A DNA stretch of 64,000 bases from Shewanella algae (GCF_009183365.2 NZ_CP068230.1:1065001-1129000), one strand, 5' to 3'; shown: positions 26,572 to 34,797, numbered from the stretch's first letter. Notes: generated from the sequence alone by a model not told the origin. Made by a program: numbers and translations.

Positions 26572-27225
26572 TTAGATCTTGGTAAACAGCTCTTCTTGAG
26601 GCAGGCGAGACTTGGGCAGCTTGGCGTTGAAGTCAGACTCGTCATGGTAGCCAAGAGCCACAACCACGCTGGCGGTGAAGCCTTGCTCTCTGAGGCCCAA
26701 CACCTGATTGAGTTTGCTGGCATCGAAGCCTTCAATAGGGGTTGCATCTATGTCCAATACACTGGCGCCCAGCAGTAGAGTACCCAGCGCCAGATAGGTT
26801 TGTTTCTCCATCCAGTGCTGCAGATCCTTAAGTTCGAACTTGTGCATATTGGTGAAGAAAGAGCGGCCGTTGTGTTGGCCTTGCTTGGCGTTTTCGTCGG
26901 CGAAGCGGCCATCGGCATCTTCTTGCTCAAGCAGACGCAGCAGATGGGCTTCGTCCATGTTGTTGCGGGTACAGAGTACTACCACGTGGGAAGCGTTGAG
27001 GATCTTTGGCGTGTTGAAGCCATAGTCTGCAGTAGACTCGGCAATTTTGGCTTTGCCTTCATCTGTCGCGGCCAGTACAAAGTGCCATGGCTGGGAGTTC
27101 ACCGAGGAAGGGCTGAACTGCAGCAGACTCTGCAGATCTTCAATTTTATCCTGGGGGATCTTCTTGTTGGGATCAAAAGCCTTGGTGGTATAGCGCTTTT
27201 TGGCAAGGTATGTCAGATCTGTCAT
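26572..27225 (-). CDS. nfsB: Oxygen-insensitive NAD(P)H nitroreductase
   Basis: 217-residue FMN flavoprotein of the NfsB group, which reduces nitroaromatics and quinones by two-electron steps. It carries the FMN-binding KKRYTTKAFDPNKKI (Arg/Ser/Thr-Lys motif), LLQFSPSSVNSQPWHFVLA, the QEDADGRF loop and the C-terminal PIEGFDASKLNQVLGL...LPKSRLP, all close to E. coli NfsB. ATG 27225 has a GGAG site. It is divergent from the RES/Xre operon. Confidence 0.92.
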   Translation of the reverse strand: MTDLTYLAKKRYTTKAFDPNKKIPQDKIEDLQSLLQFSPSSVNSQPWHFVLAATDEGKAKIAESTADYGFNTPKILNASHVVVLCTRNNMDEAHLLRLLEQEDADGRFADENAKQGQHNGRSFFTNMHKFELKDLQHWMEKQTYLALGTLLLGASVLDIDATPIEGFDASKLNQVLGLREQGFTASVVVALGYHDESDFNAKLPKSRLPQEELFTKI

Positions 27226-27369
27226 GTCACTGCTCCGGACAAATGAGGCTGAAATTGTTTTGGCATTCTACGATCTCTGTTGCGCTTTACAACAGTGTTT
27301 CTGCTGCAAGCTATATCAAAAATAAATTGAAAGTACGCTGGTGGGGAACCACCTCTCGGTGCCAACAAG

Positions 27370-27410
27370 ATTGCGTTTGCATGTTTTTTTGGGTATTAAA
27401 TTGCGTTTGC
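27370..27410 (+). promoter_or_regulatory. Promoter with twin 11-bp operators for the RES/Xre operon
   Basis: The 11-mer ATTGCGTTTGC occurs at 27370-27380 and 27400-27410, exactly 30 bp apart, close to three helical turns. A sigma-70-like promoter TTGCGT-17-TATTAA lies at 27371-27399. One repeat covers the -35 box and the other sits just after the -10 box. This is the geometry expected for autorepression by the downstream Xre-family antitoxin. Confidence 0.6.
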
Positions 27411-27458
27411 TGTATGTCTTGGTTAATATATGGACAGGTTTATGGCGGAGCAGCAAAG

Positions 27459-27821
27459 ATGAATACCCTAGAGAAAGCCAATGCAGCCGAGGTATTATTC
27501 AAGGCGTTTTCCAATGCTTGCAGCGAGTTACAACTTACCCAGGCCGAGGCCAGCCGTATCATAGGTGTTAATCCCAGCACCTTGAGCCGTAACAGCGGCA
27601 AGGGGTTTAAACCCGATTCCAAGCAGGGGGAACTGCAGTTGCAGCTTATCCGCCTGTATCGCTCGTTGTATGCCATAGCGGGTGGTGAGAAAGCCTTTAT
27701 GCGTCACTGGCTCAACAGCCCCAACAAGGCGCTGAATGGGACCCCCAAGACTTTATTGCAAACCGTGGTTGGCCTGGTGAGTGTTAACCAATATCTGGAT
27801 GCGATGCGAGGCAAGGTCTGA
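27459..27821 (+). CDS. Xre/MbcA/ParS-family antitoxin of a RES toxin
   Basis: 120 residues. An N-terminal helix-turn-helix (LTQAEASRIIGVNPSTLSRNSG, about residues 27-48) is followed by the DUF2384 toxin-binding domain (about residues 65-118, MRHWLNSPNKALNGTPKTLLQTVVGLVSVNQYLDAMRG). The phrase LNGTPKTLL is the DUF2384 hallmark. ATG 27459 is chosen because GGAG lies eight bases upstream; an open frame extends to 27210 but would cover the promoter. The protein should neutralise the RES protein and repress its own operon. The toxin gene begins 36 bp downstream. Confidence 0.88.
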   Translation: MNTLEKANAAEVLFKAFSNACSELQLTQAEASRIIGVNPSTLSRNSGKGFKPDSKQGELQLQLIRLYRSLYAIAGGEKAFMRHWLNSPNKALNGTPKTLLQTVVGLVSVNQYLDAMRGKV

Positions 27822-27857
27822 CAGCCATAGCCGGTGACAGGAGACAAATAACTGAAA

Positions 27858-28604
27858 ATGGATTTTAGCGCGTTAGAGCCGCAGGACTTTTTCCCTCGCC
27901 CCTACCTTGGCCGCGGTTATCGCCTGGTCGAGTCCCAGGAAGAAGCAGCCACCCTGAGCCTGGTGGATGATTTTGACGAACAGATGCTGCTTGAGTCTCT
28001 GCTCGATGAGGTTAAACCGCCTTACCGAAGTGGAACAGAGCACTTGCATTATCTGCTCAAGACCCCGTTTCGTTATCCGCCGCTGCGCCATGGCTCGCGC
28101 TTTGGCAGTATCACAATGGAAAGCTTCTTTTATGCCAGTGAATCCTGGCAGACCTGTTTGGCCGAAGTTGCTTACTATCGTTTTGTCTTTATGGCCGACA
28201 TGCTGGAGCCTTATCTGGAGCCGCTGCGCTCTGAGCATATGCTGTACTCTGTGGATATCAATGCCCGCGATTGTGCCGACCTGACGCTATTGCAGGGGCG
28301 GGAAGTGCAGCAGCAACTGACTCACAAGTCGAACTATACCTATACCCAGGCTATGGGTGCCTGGCTGCTGCAACAGCAGGCGCAGATGATCCGCTACACT
28401 TCGGCCAGAGCCGAAGAGGGCGTTAACCTGGCGCTGCACGATCCTTTGGTGTTGCAATCAACCGAGCCGCAGGAGTGTGAATACTGGATCTGCCAAAGCT
28501 CGGCCGACAAGGTGGCTTTCAGTCGTCGTAATAGCCGCAGCATGCCATTGACCTGGTTTTTAAAAGACTTTTTGCAGGACGGGCAGTTGCCGCGTCCCGC
28601 CTGA
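27858..28604 (+). CDS. RES-domain toxin (NAD+-degrading family)
   Basis: 248 residues with a RES domain in the centre. Visible are GYRLVES (conserved Arg), RYPPLRHGSRFGS, FFYASESWQTCLAEVAYYRFVF and the C-terminal YWICQSSADKVAF. RES toxins of type II toxin-antitoxin systems consume NAD+ by phosphorolysis or hydrolysis. The N-terminal 60 residues (PYLGRGYRLVESQEEAATLSLVDDFDEQ) are longer than in minimal RES toxins. AGGAG lies 13 bases before ATG, a long spacing that may keep translation low. It ends 13 bp from the convergent PHP gene. Confidence 0.87.
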   Translation: MDFSALEPQDFFPRPYLGRGYRLVESQEEAATLSLVDDFDEQMLLESLLDEVKPPYRSGTEHLHYLLKTPFRYPPLRHGSRFGSITMESFFYASESWQTCLAEVAYYRFVFMADMLEPYLEPLRSEHMLYSVDINARDCADLTLLQGREVQQQLTHKSNYTYTQAMGAWLLQQQAQMIRYTSARAEEGVNLALHDPLVLQSTEPQECEYWICQSSADKVAFSRRNSRSMPLTWFLKDFLQDGQLPRPA

Positions 28605-28617
28605 GTGCAGAACTTAG

Positions 28618-30183
28618 TCAGGATTGCGTGGTGATAAACAGCGGGTTGGAATAGAACCAGAGATCGCCGTAGTTACGCTCATTGATGTCGTTGTACCATT
28701 GCTGCACTTGCTCCCCTTCGGCCTGTGGCAGCACCTCTGAACGCAGTGGCGTGCCCTTGTTGGTCAAGCCGCTGACGTTGTAATCCAGATTGGTGCCACG
28801 CAAGCGGAAATACTGCTTGCCATCGGCGATAAAGCTGAAGCTCATGTTGTAGAAGCCATCGCTGTCTTTTTGCCAGTCGGCCTGGGTGAATGACTTGATC
28901 ACCCGTGTGCTGTCGTTGGTTTCCTTTTGCCAGGCAGCCGTTCCCGGCTTGGCCCGTTCACCGATATCGCCGGCAATCAAATCGATATGATGTACTCCCG
29001 GATTAATGCCGGCGTAGTGTTCATTGCCGATATCGCTTTCCTTGTTATTCAGCTCAGGGCTGCGGAACCTGATTTTGATAGTGACCTTGTCACCGGCCTT
29101 GGCGCTCAAGGTTTGTCCCATAGTGATGGTTTGATCACCTGTATTCATCTGGAAATCCAGCCCATCGATGAGATCGCCAAATACCGCAAAGCTGTTCCCC
29201 GAGCGTAGCCCTTCCAGCAGGGCCTGGGTGCCTTCACCCTCAACCCAGGTGTAATTCTTGGCGTATTCGCCGGGATAATAACTGCTGGCGTAAGGTGGCC
29301 TGGTCTTGAAGTGAATATCCGAGTTACCCATGTTCCAAATCCTGCGCCCTTCGCCCAGCAGCGCATCCCACCAACCGCCGACTTCGGCCACGACGGGATC
29401 GACACCGCCGTAAACACCGCTCGATCTGTCACCATAGTCACCGCGGTTGCCACTGAACTGGCCGCCAACCATGCCTTCCACCAGGAAGAAGACCTCAGGC
29501 GCGGCATCGTGAAGCTCCCTGACTTCGGCTATGGTGTAGCTGTCGAGATAGCGTCTGGGGTGATTGAGCATGCCGTAGCTCTGTTTGGGGAAGTGTTGCT
29601 GCAGCCAGGCGAGCGCCGCTACGGCATCTGCATGGGTTTGATTCTGACGCTTGACGCCGGCGGCCTCCCAGGCGGCGAGATCTTCGGCTGCGAAATCCTT
29701 CGGCTCATTCTTGGCACTGAAGCTGTACTCGAAGGTTTTAATCGCATCCAGAGTCTGCTGTTCATCGGCCAATATGGCGATATTGAAGTGTTCGTGAGTC
29801 GGCATATCCCACTCAAAGCCGGAGTAAACCAACTTGCCCGGGTAGTTGGGCATCAGGCTGGCGAGTCCGGGTTTTTCGTAGCGGGTGAGGGCATCATAGA
29901 AGAGAATGCCGCCTAGATCGTTATCTTCATTGTCCTGGCTGTTGTTGCGCATATGGTTGGTCAGGCTCATATAATCCAGGCCAAAGTCCTCGAAGCCCCA
30001 CTTGAGAATATCGGCCTGGGTCTCTCTGGCATCCTGGGAAACCGCAGTGTGAACATGAAGATCGCCTTTGAGCCAGCGACCCGTTACCGGCTCGGGAGTT
30101 TGAGTGTCGTTATCTGAGTTGCAGCCGGCCAGCAGGGCCAGAGACAGCAGTGACAATGCTGCGACTTGATGGGATTGACGCAC
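28618..30183 (-). CDS. PHP/CehA-type metallophosphoesterase lipoprotein
   Basis: 521 residues. The lipoprotein signal peptide ends LLALLAGC, followed by the Asn/Asp-rich stretch NSDNDTQTPEP. The catalytic region begins WLKGDLHVHTAVSQDA (H-x-H metal motif) and includes LDYMSLTNH, YSGFEWDMPTHEHFNI, GMLNHPRRY and GNSDIHFKTRPPY, the spacing of PHP/CehA-McbA metallohydrolases. The start is GTG 30183, six bases after AGAGAGG; a GTG at 30219 lacks a ribosome site. Substrate unknown. The acidic linker after Cys resembles surface-exposed Shewanella lipoproteins such as the Mtr cytochromes, which is inference. Confidence 0.8.
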   Translation of the reverse strand: MRQSHQVAALSLLSLALLAGCNSDNDTQTPEPVTGRWLKGDLHVHTAVSQDARETQADILKWGFEDFGLDYMSLTNHMRNNSQDNEDNDLGGILFYDALTRYEKPGLASLMPNYPGKLVYSGFEWDMPTHEHFNIAILADEQQTLDAIKTFEYSFSAKNEPKDFAAEDLAAWEAAGVKRQNQTHADAVAALAWLQQHFPKQSYGMLNHPRRYLDSYTIAEVRELHDAAPEVFFLVEGMVGGQFSGNRGDYGDRSSGVYGGVDPVVAEVGGWWDALLGEGRRIWNMGNSDIHFKTRPPYASSYYPGEYAKNYTWVEGEGTQALLEGLRSGNSFAVFGDLIDGLDFQMNTGDQTITMGQTLSAKAGDKVTIKIRFRSPELNNKESDIGNEHYAGINPGVHHIDLIAGDIGERAKPGTAAWQKETNDSTRVIKSFTQADWQKDSDGFYNMSFSFIADGKQYFRLRGTNLDYNVSGLTNKGTPLRSEVLPQAEGEQVQQWYNDINERNYGDLWFYSNPLFITTQS

Positions 30184-30281
30184 GAATAACCTCTCTATAT
30201 TGGGCGTTTGGGAAAGCACCCAACATAGAGAACAAAGATGGCAGATTTATGGCACTTTTGTACTAAAAAGTTCCCCTGTGC

Positions 30282-31007
30282 TCAGCGCAGCACCTTGGCA
30301 AGGAAGCCTTGAGTACGGGGATTTTGCGGCGCATTGAAAATCTGCTCCGGCGTGCCCGCTTCCTGGATCACCCCTTCATCCATGAAGATCACCCTGTCAG
30401 ACACCTTGCGGGCAAACCCCATTTCGTGAGTGACTATCACCATGGTCATGCCGTCGCGAGCCAAAGATTGCATCACATCCAGTACATCGCCGACCATTTC
30501 CGGATCCAGCGCCGAGGTGGGTTCGTCAAACAGCATCAGTTCGGGAGACATGGTCAGGGCTCTGGCAATGGCCACCCTCTGTTTCTGGCCGCCGGACAAA
30601 CTGGATGGATAGGCATCTTTCTTATCTGCCAGGCCAACCTTACCCAGCAGTCCCAAAGCCTTGGCTTCGGCCTCGGCCGAACTCATCAACCCCAGCTTGA
30701 CCGGTGCCAGCGTCAGGTTGGCCAACACTGTCTTGTGGGGAAACAGGTTAAAGTGCTGGAATACCATGCCCACTTTCTGTCTGAGCTTGTCGACACAGGC
30801 CCCCGGCGCCGTTATCGATTCACCGGCTATCCGTATTTCGCCTTCAGTCGGTTGCTCCAACAGGTTGATACAGCGAAGAAAAGTACTCTTGCCACTACCA
30901 CTGGGGCCTATAATACTGACCACTTCTCCCTTGGCGATATGCTGATCTATGCCTTTGAGTACTTCCAGTTTGCTGTAGTACTTGTGCAGGTTGGTTATCT
31001 CAATCAC
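30282..31007 (-). CDS. Arginine-type amino-acid ABC transporter ATPase
   Basis: 241-residue polar-amino-acid (GlnQ/ArtP class) ABC ATPase with Walker A GPSGSGKST, signature LSGGQKQR and Walker B LMLFDEPTSALD. Last gene of a three-gene import operon (binding protein, permease, ATPase), overlapping the permease by 8 bp. Arginine or another basic amino acid is inferred as substrate from the ARG boxes upstream, not from this subunit. Confidence 0.88.
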   Translation of the reverse strand: MIEITNLHKYYSKLEVLKGIDQHIAKGEVVSIIGPSGSGKSTFLRCINLLEQPTEGEIRIAGESITAPGACVDKLRQKVGMVFQHFNLFPHKTVLANLTLAPVKLGLMSSAEAEAKALGLLGKVGLADKKDAYPSSLSGGQKQRVAIARALTMSPELMLFDEPTSALDPEMVGDVLDVMQSLARDGMTMVIVTHEMGFARKVSDRVIFMDEGVIQEAGTPEQIFNAPQNPRTQGFLAKVLR

Positions 31008-31677
31008 TTTGTTTCAGCCTCGCTTCAAACTTACCCAACAGCCAGGTGAAGCTGTAGGTCAACAACAGATAGATAAGGGCACAAGTCAGCAGCGGCACCA
31101 CATCTTCGAAGGTTCGGCTGCGGATGATTTCACCGGCACGCATCAGATCCACACCACCGATAAAGCCGATGACGGCCGTTTCTTTCAAAAGCACGATAAA
31201 TTCATTGCCGAGCGCCGGCAGAATATTCTTGATTGCTTGTGGCAACACTACCTCACGCATGGTCAGTGAATGGCTCATCCCCAGAGAGCGGGCGGCCTCG
31301 GCCTGGCCCTTGTCAACCGCCTGGATACCGGCACGGATGATCTCACTGATATAGGCGCCACTGTTGAGGCCAAAGGCGATGATGGCGGCTGTCACCTTGT
31401 CGACATCCATGGCGGCCAACACGATAAAGTAGAGGATCACCAGTTGAACCACTACAGGGGTACCGCGGATCACCCCGACATACAGCTTGGCCGGCCAGCG
31501 CAGATACCAGCGCTCGGACATACCCATCAAGGTGGTGAGCACCCCGAGAATGGCACCGAGGATCATGGCGAAGAAGGTCACAGTCAAGGTGACCTTGAGG
31601 CCGTTTAGGATCAGCAAAATACCGATCATGCCGTCTTCCCCTATGGGGGTAAACAGCGAAGAAATTATTGCATCCAT
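31000..31677 (-). CDS. Arginine-type amino-acid ABC transporter permease
   Basis: 225-residue inner-membrane HisM/GlnP-class permease. It has about five membrane segments and the EAA loop IQAVDKGQAEAARSLGMSHSLTMREVVLPQAIKNILPALGNEFIVLLKETAV. A single permease gene implies a homodimer. It lies 6 bp after the binding-protein gene and overlaps the ATPase gene. The substrate is inferred from the upstream ARG boxes. Confidence 0.88.
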   Translation of the reverse strand: MDAIISSLFTPIGEDGMIGILLILNGLKVTLTVTFFAMILGAILGVLTTLMGMSERWYLRWPAKLYVGVIRGTPVVVQLVILYFIVLAAMDVDKVTAAIIAFGLNSGAYISEIIRAGIQAVDKGQAEAARSLGMSHSLTMREVVLPQAIKNILPALGNEFIVLLKETAVIGFIGGVDLMRAGEIIRSRTFEDVVPLLTCALIYLLLTYSFTWLLGKFEARLKQSD

Positions 31678-31683
31678 CTAAGA

Positions 31684-32412
31684 TTACTTCTGATACTTTT
31701 CAAGGAGTTGTTGGTATTCACCTGAGCTTTGCAGCCGTGACAGGGTGGCATTGATCTGGCCGAGCAGTTCGGGTTGATTCTTGGAGACTGCAATACCGTA
31801 AAACTCGGGTGAGAAGTCGATATCCAGTTGTTTGAGAGTGGGGTTCTTGGCCAGATAAGTGGCCGCCGGTTGGCTGTCGAACAGTACCAGGTCTACCTTG
31901 TGGTTTTTCAGCTCCATAAAGGCTTCAAAACCCGTATTGAAGGCCACGACTTCGGCCTTGAGTTCCTTGGCCATGATGTCGCCGGTGGAGCCCAGCTGCA
32001 CCGCAATCTTCTTGCCGGCAAGATCAGCCGGAGTGCTGAATATCTGGCTGTCCTGATTGACTATCACCACTTGGGTGGCTTCGTAGTAAGGCGTGGAGAA
32101 GTTGACGCTCTTTTGCCGCTCATCCGTGATTGTCATGCCGGAGGCGATAAAATCGATTTTGCCTGAGTTCAGCGCCACTATCAGAGAGTCGAACTTGAGG
32201 TTTTCTACCTTGAGAGTTTTACCGGCGTCGGCGGCAATCGCCTTGGCAATATCGATATCCAGCCCTTTTACCTCATCACCATTGGCGCCCCCCATATATT
32301 CAAATGGAGGGAAGGCAGCATTGGTACCGACGACCAGTACATCTTGATCTTTACCGCAGCCGGTCAACAGCAAAGCCGTGACAGTGGCCAGAAGCAGGGA
32401 TTTTTTCATCAT
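31684..32412 (-). CDS. Amino-acid ABC transporter substrate-binding lipoprotein (arginine-type)
   Basis: 242 residues with the lipobox LLLTGC, so it is tethered rather than free in the periplasm. It is an SBP family 3 protein: LVVGTNAAFPPFEY, KGLDIDIAKAIA, FDSLIVALNSGKIDFIASGMTITDERQKSVNFSTPYYEA. Two adjacent start codons (32412 and 32409) are equivalent for function. First gene of the operon; the promoter upstream carries a pair of ARG boxes. Basic amino-acid uptake is the best guess. Confidence 0.88.
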   Translation of the reverse strand: MMKKSLLLATVTALLLTGCGKDQDVLVVGTNAAFPPFEYMGGANGDEVKGLDIDIAKAIAADAGKTLKVENLKFDSLIVALNSGKIDFIASGMTITDERQKSVNFSTPYYEATQVVIVNQDSQIFSTPADLAGKKIAVQLGSTGDIMAKELKAEVVAFNTGFEAFMELKNHKVDLVLFDSQPAATYLAKNPTLKQLDIDFSPEFYGIAVSKNQPELLGQINATLSRLQSSGEYQQLLEKYQK

Positions 32413-32444
32413 TGAAGATACTCTTGAAGAACCGTATGGCTGGC

Positions 32445-32504
32445 ACTATAGCCAGTTCTAACGCATCAATCAATAACTAATCATAAAAAATGACTAATTA
32501 TTCA
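32445..32504 (-). promoter_or_regulatory. Promoter with paired ARG boxes (ArgR) for the ABC importer
   Basis: On the minus strand a sigma-70 promoter TTGATT-17-TATAGT occupies 32473-32445. TGACTAATTATTCA (32491-32504) matches the ARG core TGAATWWWWATTCA at 13 of 14 positions. TCAATAACTAATCA (32470-32483) matches at 11 of 14. Their starts are 21 bp apart, the fixed spacing of ArgR box pairs, and the second overlaps the -35 box, as expected for arginine-dependent repression. The rest of the gap (32505-32650) is AT-rich with nothing recognised. Confidence 0.72.
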
Positions 32505-32652
32505 CTTGCTGGTTTTGTCTTGTTAGAAAATCTTTGTTAATTAGTTTGTTATTTATTAATTGAACATGCTTAAGTGAATAAAGTAGATATTGCTCAACTA
32601 GAGCTGAGCGACTGGAGAAGATTTTTTGTCGCCTGAGACACAAGAATGTGCA

Positions 32653-32743
32653 TTTGGCACAGCGCCAAAGAAAAATTTGTTATAAAATGCGCGCCCAAAA
32701 TCCTCTGCCTGCCTACAATGGTGGAAGCCACTCCGGATTTTGG
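32653..32743 (+). promoter_or_regulatory. Promoter, palindrome and structured leader of the phosphoribosyltransferase gene
   Basis: A perfect inverted repeat TTTGGC-5-GCCAAA (32653-32669) stands just before an extended -10 box TGTTATAAA (TATAAA at 32681-32686). The expected transcript has about 130 nt of leader. That leader can form CCAAAATCC / GGATTTTGG (32695-32703 with 32735-32743), enclosing GTGG-aag-CCAC. The palindrome looks like a repressor operator; the regulator is unknown. No known riboswitch class was recognised. Confidence 0.45.
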
Positions 32744-32820
32744 AACCGGCCTCCAATTCAGTACCTGCCAAAAGCAGACAGCGAAGCACACAAAATAGAA
32801 CAAGATGGGGTCGCATACCT

Positions 32821-33387
32821 ATGACAGAAAAACGCTTTATTACCGCACAGGAATTGCTGGAGGACTCATTTCGTCTGGCAGCACAGGTCTATGACAGTGG
32901 CTTTCGGCCACAGTTTATTGTTGGGATCTGGCGTGGCGGCGCCCCGATAGGGATTGCGGTACAGGAGTTTTTCGACTTCAAAAAAGTGGAGACCGACCAT
33001 ATTGCGGTGCGTACTTCATCCTACTACGGCATAGGCACAGACAAGCAGAGCAAGGAGATCAAGGTTCATGGTCTGCACTACATTGTTGAAAATGCTAATG
33101 CCGATGATGGTTTGCTGATTGTTGATGATGTTTTTGACTCCGGCCGCAGTATCTTTGCACTGAAGGAGAAACTCGGTCAGCTGATGCGACTGAACATGCC
33201 CAAGGATATCCGTATCGCTTGTCCTTACTACAAGCCACAGAACACTGCGGTGCCACTGAAGCCTGACTACTATATCCATGCCTCGGATGAATGGCTGGTA
33301 TTCCCTCATGAAGTTTCCGGTTTGAGCCCGCAAGAGCTGGCTGAAGGCAAGGGCGATTTGAGAAATATCAAAGAGTTGTTCCTCTGA
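32821..33387 (+). CDS. Phosphoribosyltransferase, hypoxanthine-type family
   Basis: 188 residues. It has the PRPP-binding signature LLIVDDVFDSGRSI (about residues 98-111) and an N-terminal IVGIWRGGAPIG loop, typical of the COG2236 group. This group is annotated as purine phosphoribosyltransferase, but its base specificity is not fixed. It is distinct from the true hpt at 5.6 kb. ATG 32821 (MTEKRFITAQELLEDSF) is chosen; the upstream in-frame ATG at 32740 lies within the predicted leader structure. It is a single-gene unit ended by a strong hairpin. Confidence 0.82.
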   Translation: MTEKRFITAQELLEDSFRLAAQVYDSGFRPQFIVGIWRGGAPIGIAVQEFFDFKKVETDHIAVRTSSYYGIGTDKQSKEIKVHGLHYIVENANADDGLLIVDDVFDSGRSIFALKEKLGQLMRLNMPKDIRIACPYYKPQNTAVPLKPDYYIHASDEWLVFPHEVSGLSPQELAEGKGDLRNIKELFL

Positions 33388-33413
33388 TAATCGGTTTCTA
33401 TCATCAAATACTG

Positions 33414-33441
33414 AAGAGGGCGCCAATGGGCGCCCTCTTTG
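33414..33441. terminator. Bidirectional terminator, phosphoribosyltransferase/GDPD
   Basis: Perfect stem AAGAGGGCGCC-aatg-GGCGCCCTCTT, T-rich on the right, between convergent genes. Confidence 0.85.
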
Positions 33442-33454
33442 TTGCTCACACCCG

Positions 33455-34744
33455 TTATATGTCCATGCAGTTGGCGTAATAAGTCACAGTTGCCGGCCAA
33501 TCGGAGAAGACACCCAAGACCTCTACCTCTTTGGCCAGTACATCCAGCAGTTGATAGACATCGCCATCGTTGTTGATGCCATCGCTGATGCTCTGATAGT
33601 ACCAACCACCGCCTTGCGCCAGGGGGCCAGAACGTTCCAGTGACCAAGTGATTATTTTAAGCCCGGCTTCCTTGGCCGCCAGAGCATAGGCCGAGGGAAC
33701 TATCTTGCCGCTGTCATCCAGAGCCACCAATACCCACAAGGGCGGCGCAATGATTTCGACTCCCAGCGCCTTGAGCCTTTGCATATCGGCCTGCCAATGG
33801 GCCAAATCATTGGGGTTAAAGCTGCTGTCTGAGTCATACCTGTCATCCAGATAGACGGCCTGCTTGCCAAAATCGGCGTTATTGGCCAACCAGTATTGCA
33901 CATCCTCCAGATTAAATGACTGGGGATAGACATCTTTTGCCGGTACCCCGGCGGCCTGATATTCGTCGATCATCTTCTGAGCATAGTCCTGTTGGCTAAA
34001 GCCATCGAAGGGCATGGGCACACTGGCGGACTTGAGTTCAGGCGTCATCTTGACCTTGGCTTCTTTAAACAGAGCTATGCTCTCGGCGTGGGTCATCAAT
34101 GTGCCACAACTGGCGTAGAGATCAGTGCGCCAGGCAGGAGTGCCCTCCATAAATTCATGCGCCGTGGTGGCCTTGGGATTAAAGCCATCCATCTTGCCGC
34201 AAAGCTGTTTGAATTCGTCCAGGGTTATATCACTGGTACAGCACTCGGCGCTGGCGCTAACACCATTGGCAGCATCGGCGGGAGAGAAAGGCTGACGGCA
34301 TTTGGCTGCCAACTCAGGGATACCCAGGATATTGGTGGTTGTGGCCAGATCGCATTGGGAGTGCCGACAAACCAACTGTTTATCGGCGGTGAAGGTGACA
34401 TCGCATTCCACTATTCCGGCACCGGCATCTATGGCTGCCATATAGGCTTCTTTGGTGTGCTCAGGGAACTGCATGGAGGCGCCGCGGTGGCCTATGCTGA
34501 AGTCGGTGCGATAAAAGGGCCCCTTGCTGCATTGTGCCAGTTTATCTTTGAGCGGCCCTTCATCCATGTCATTTACCAGAAACAGGGGACGGGGGCCCAG
34601 ATTGGCACCAACTTTCTCCTGCTGATCCTGTGTCGGGGGTGAAGTATTGGCGTTGTTGTCATTGCTGTTGCAGCCACCGAGCAACAGGCCAAACAGTACA
34701 GAGCCAAGTAATACCGACGTTGTTTTGGAGTGAAAAGCCTTCAT
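33455..34744 (-). CDS. Glycerophosphodiester phosphodiesterase lipoprotein
   Basis: 429 residues. Lipobox GLLLGGC is followed by NSNDNNANTSPP, an Asn/Asp-rich linker. The GDPD catalytic elements are HRGASMQFPEHTKEAY (HRG; the usual PENT reads PEHT), IVECDVTFTADKQLVCRHSQCDL (E-x-D and catalytic His) and later WSLERSGPL. It would split glycerophosphodiesters into glycerol-3-phosphate and an alcohol outside the inner membrane. Start ATG 34744 (MKAFHSKTTS) opens the signal peptide. A copy of the 38-bp intergenic motif lies 16-53 bp upstream. Confidence 0.88.
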   Translation of the reverse strand: MKAFHSKTTSVLLGSVLFGLLLGGCNSNDNNANTSPPTQDQQEKVGANLGPRPLFLVNDMDEGPLKDKLAQCSKGPFYRTDFSIGHRGASMQFPEHTKEAYMAAIDAGAGIVECDVTFTADKQLVCRHSQCDLATTTNILGIPELAAKCRQPFSPADAANGVSASAECCTSDITLDEFKQLCGKMDGFNPKATTAHEFMEGTPAWRTDLYASCGTLMTHAESIALFKEAKVKMTPELKSASVPMPFDGFSQQDYAQKMIDEYQAAGVPAKDVYPQSFNLEDVQYWLANNADFGKQAVYLDDRYDSDSSFNPNDLAHWQADMQRLKALGVEIIAPPLWVLVALDDSGKIVPSAYALAAKEAGLKIITWSLERSGPLAQGGGWYYQSISDGINNDGDVYQLLDVLAKEVEVLGVFSDWPATVTYYANCMDI

Positions 34745-34759
34745 TAAGCAGATCCTTAT

Positions 34760-34797
34760 ACTATTTCGCACAGGAGTTTACTCACTTGGCGAGAATG
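34760..34797 (-). promoter_or_regulatory. Copy 2 of the 38-bp intergenic motif, upstream of GDPD
   Basis: On the plus strand it contains CACAGGAGTTTACTC, then ACTTGGCGAGAATG. Read towards the gene it ends at TATAAG (34755-34760), a -10-like hexamer. GAGTAA stands 17 bp further up, the same as in copy 3. Confidence 0.6.

Noticed and set aside
27210..27458. 83-residue upstream extension of the Xre antitoxin
   Set aside because: It would cover the promoter and both operator repeats and has no homologous domain; ATG 27459 has a proper ribosome site.
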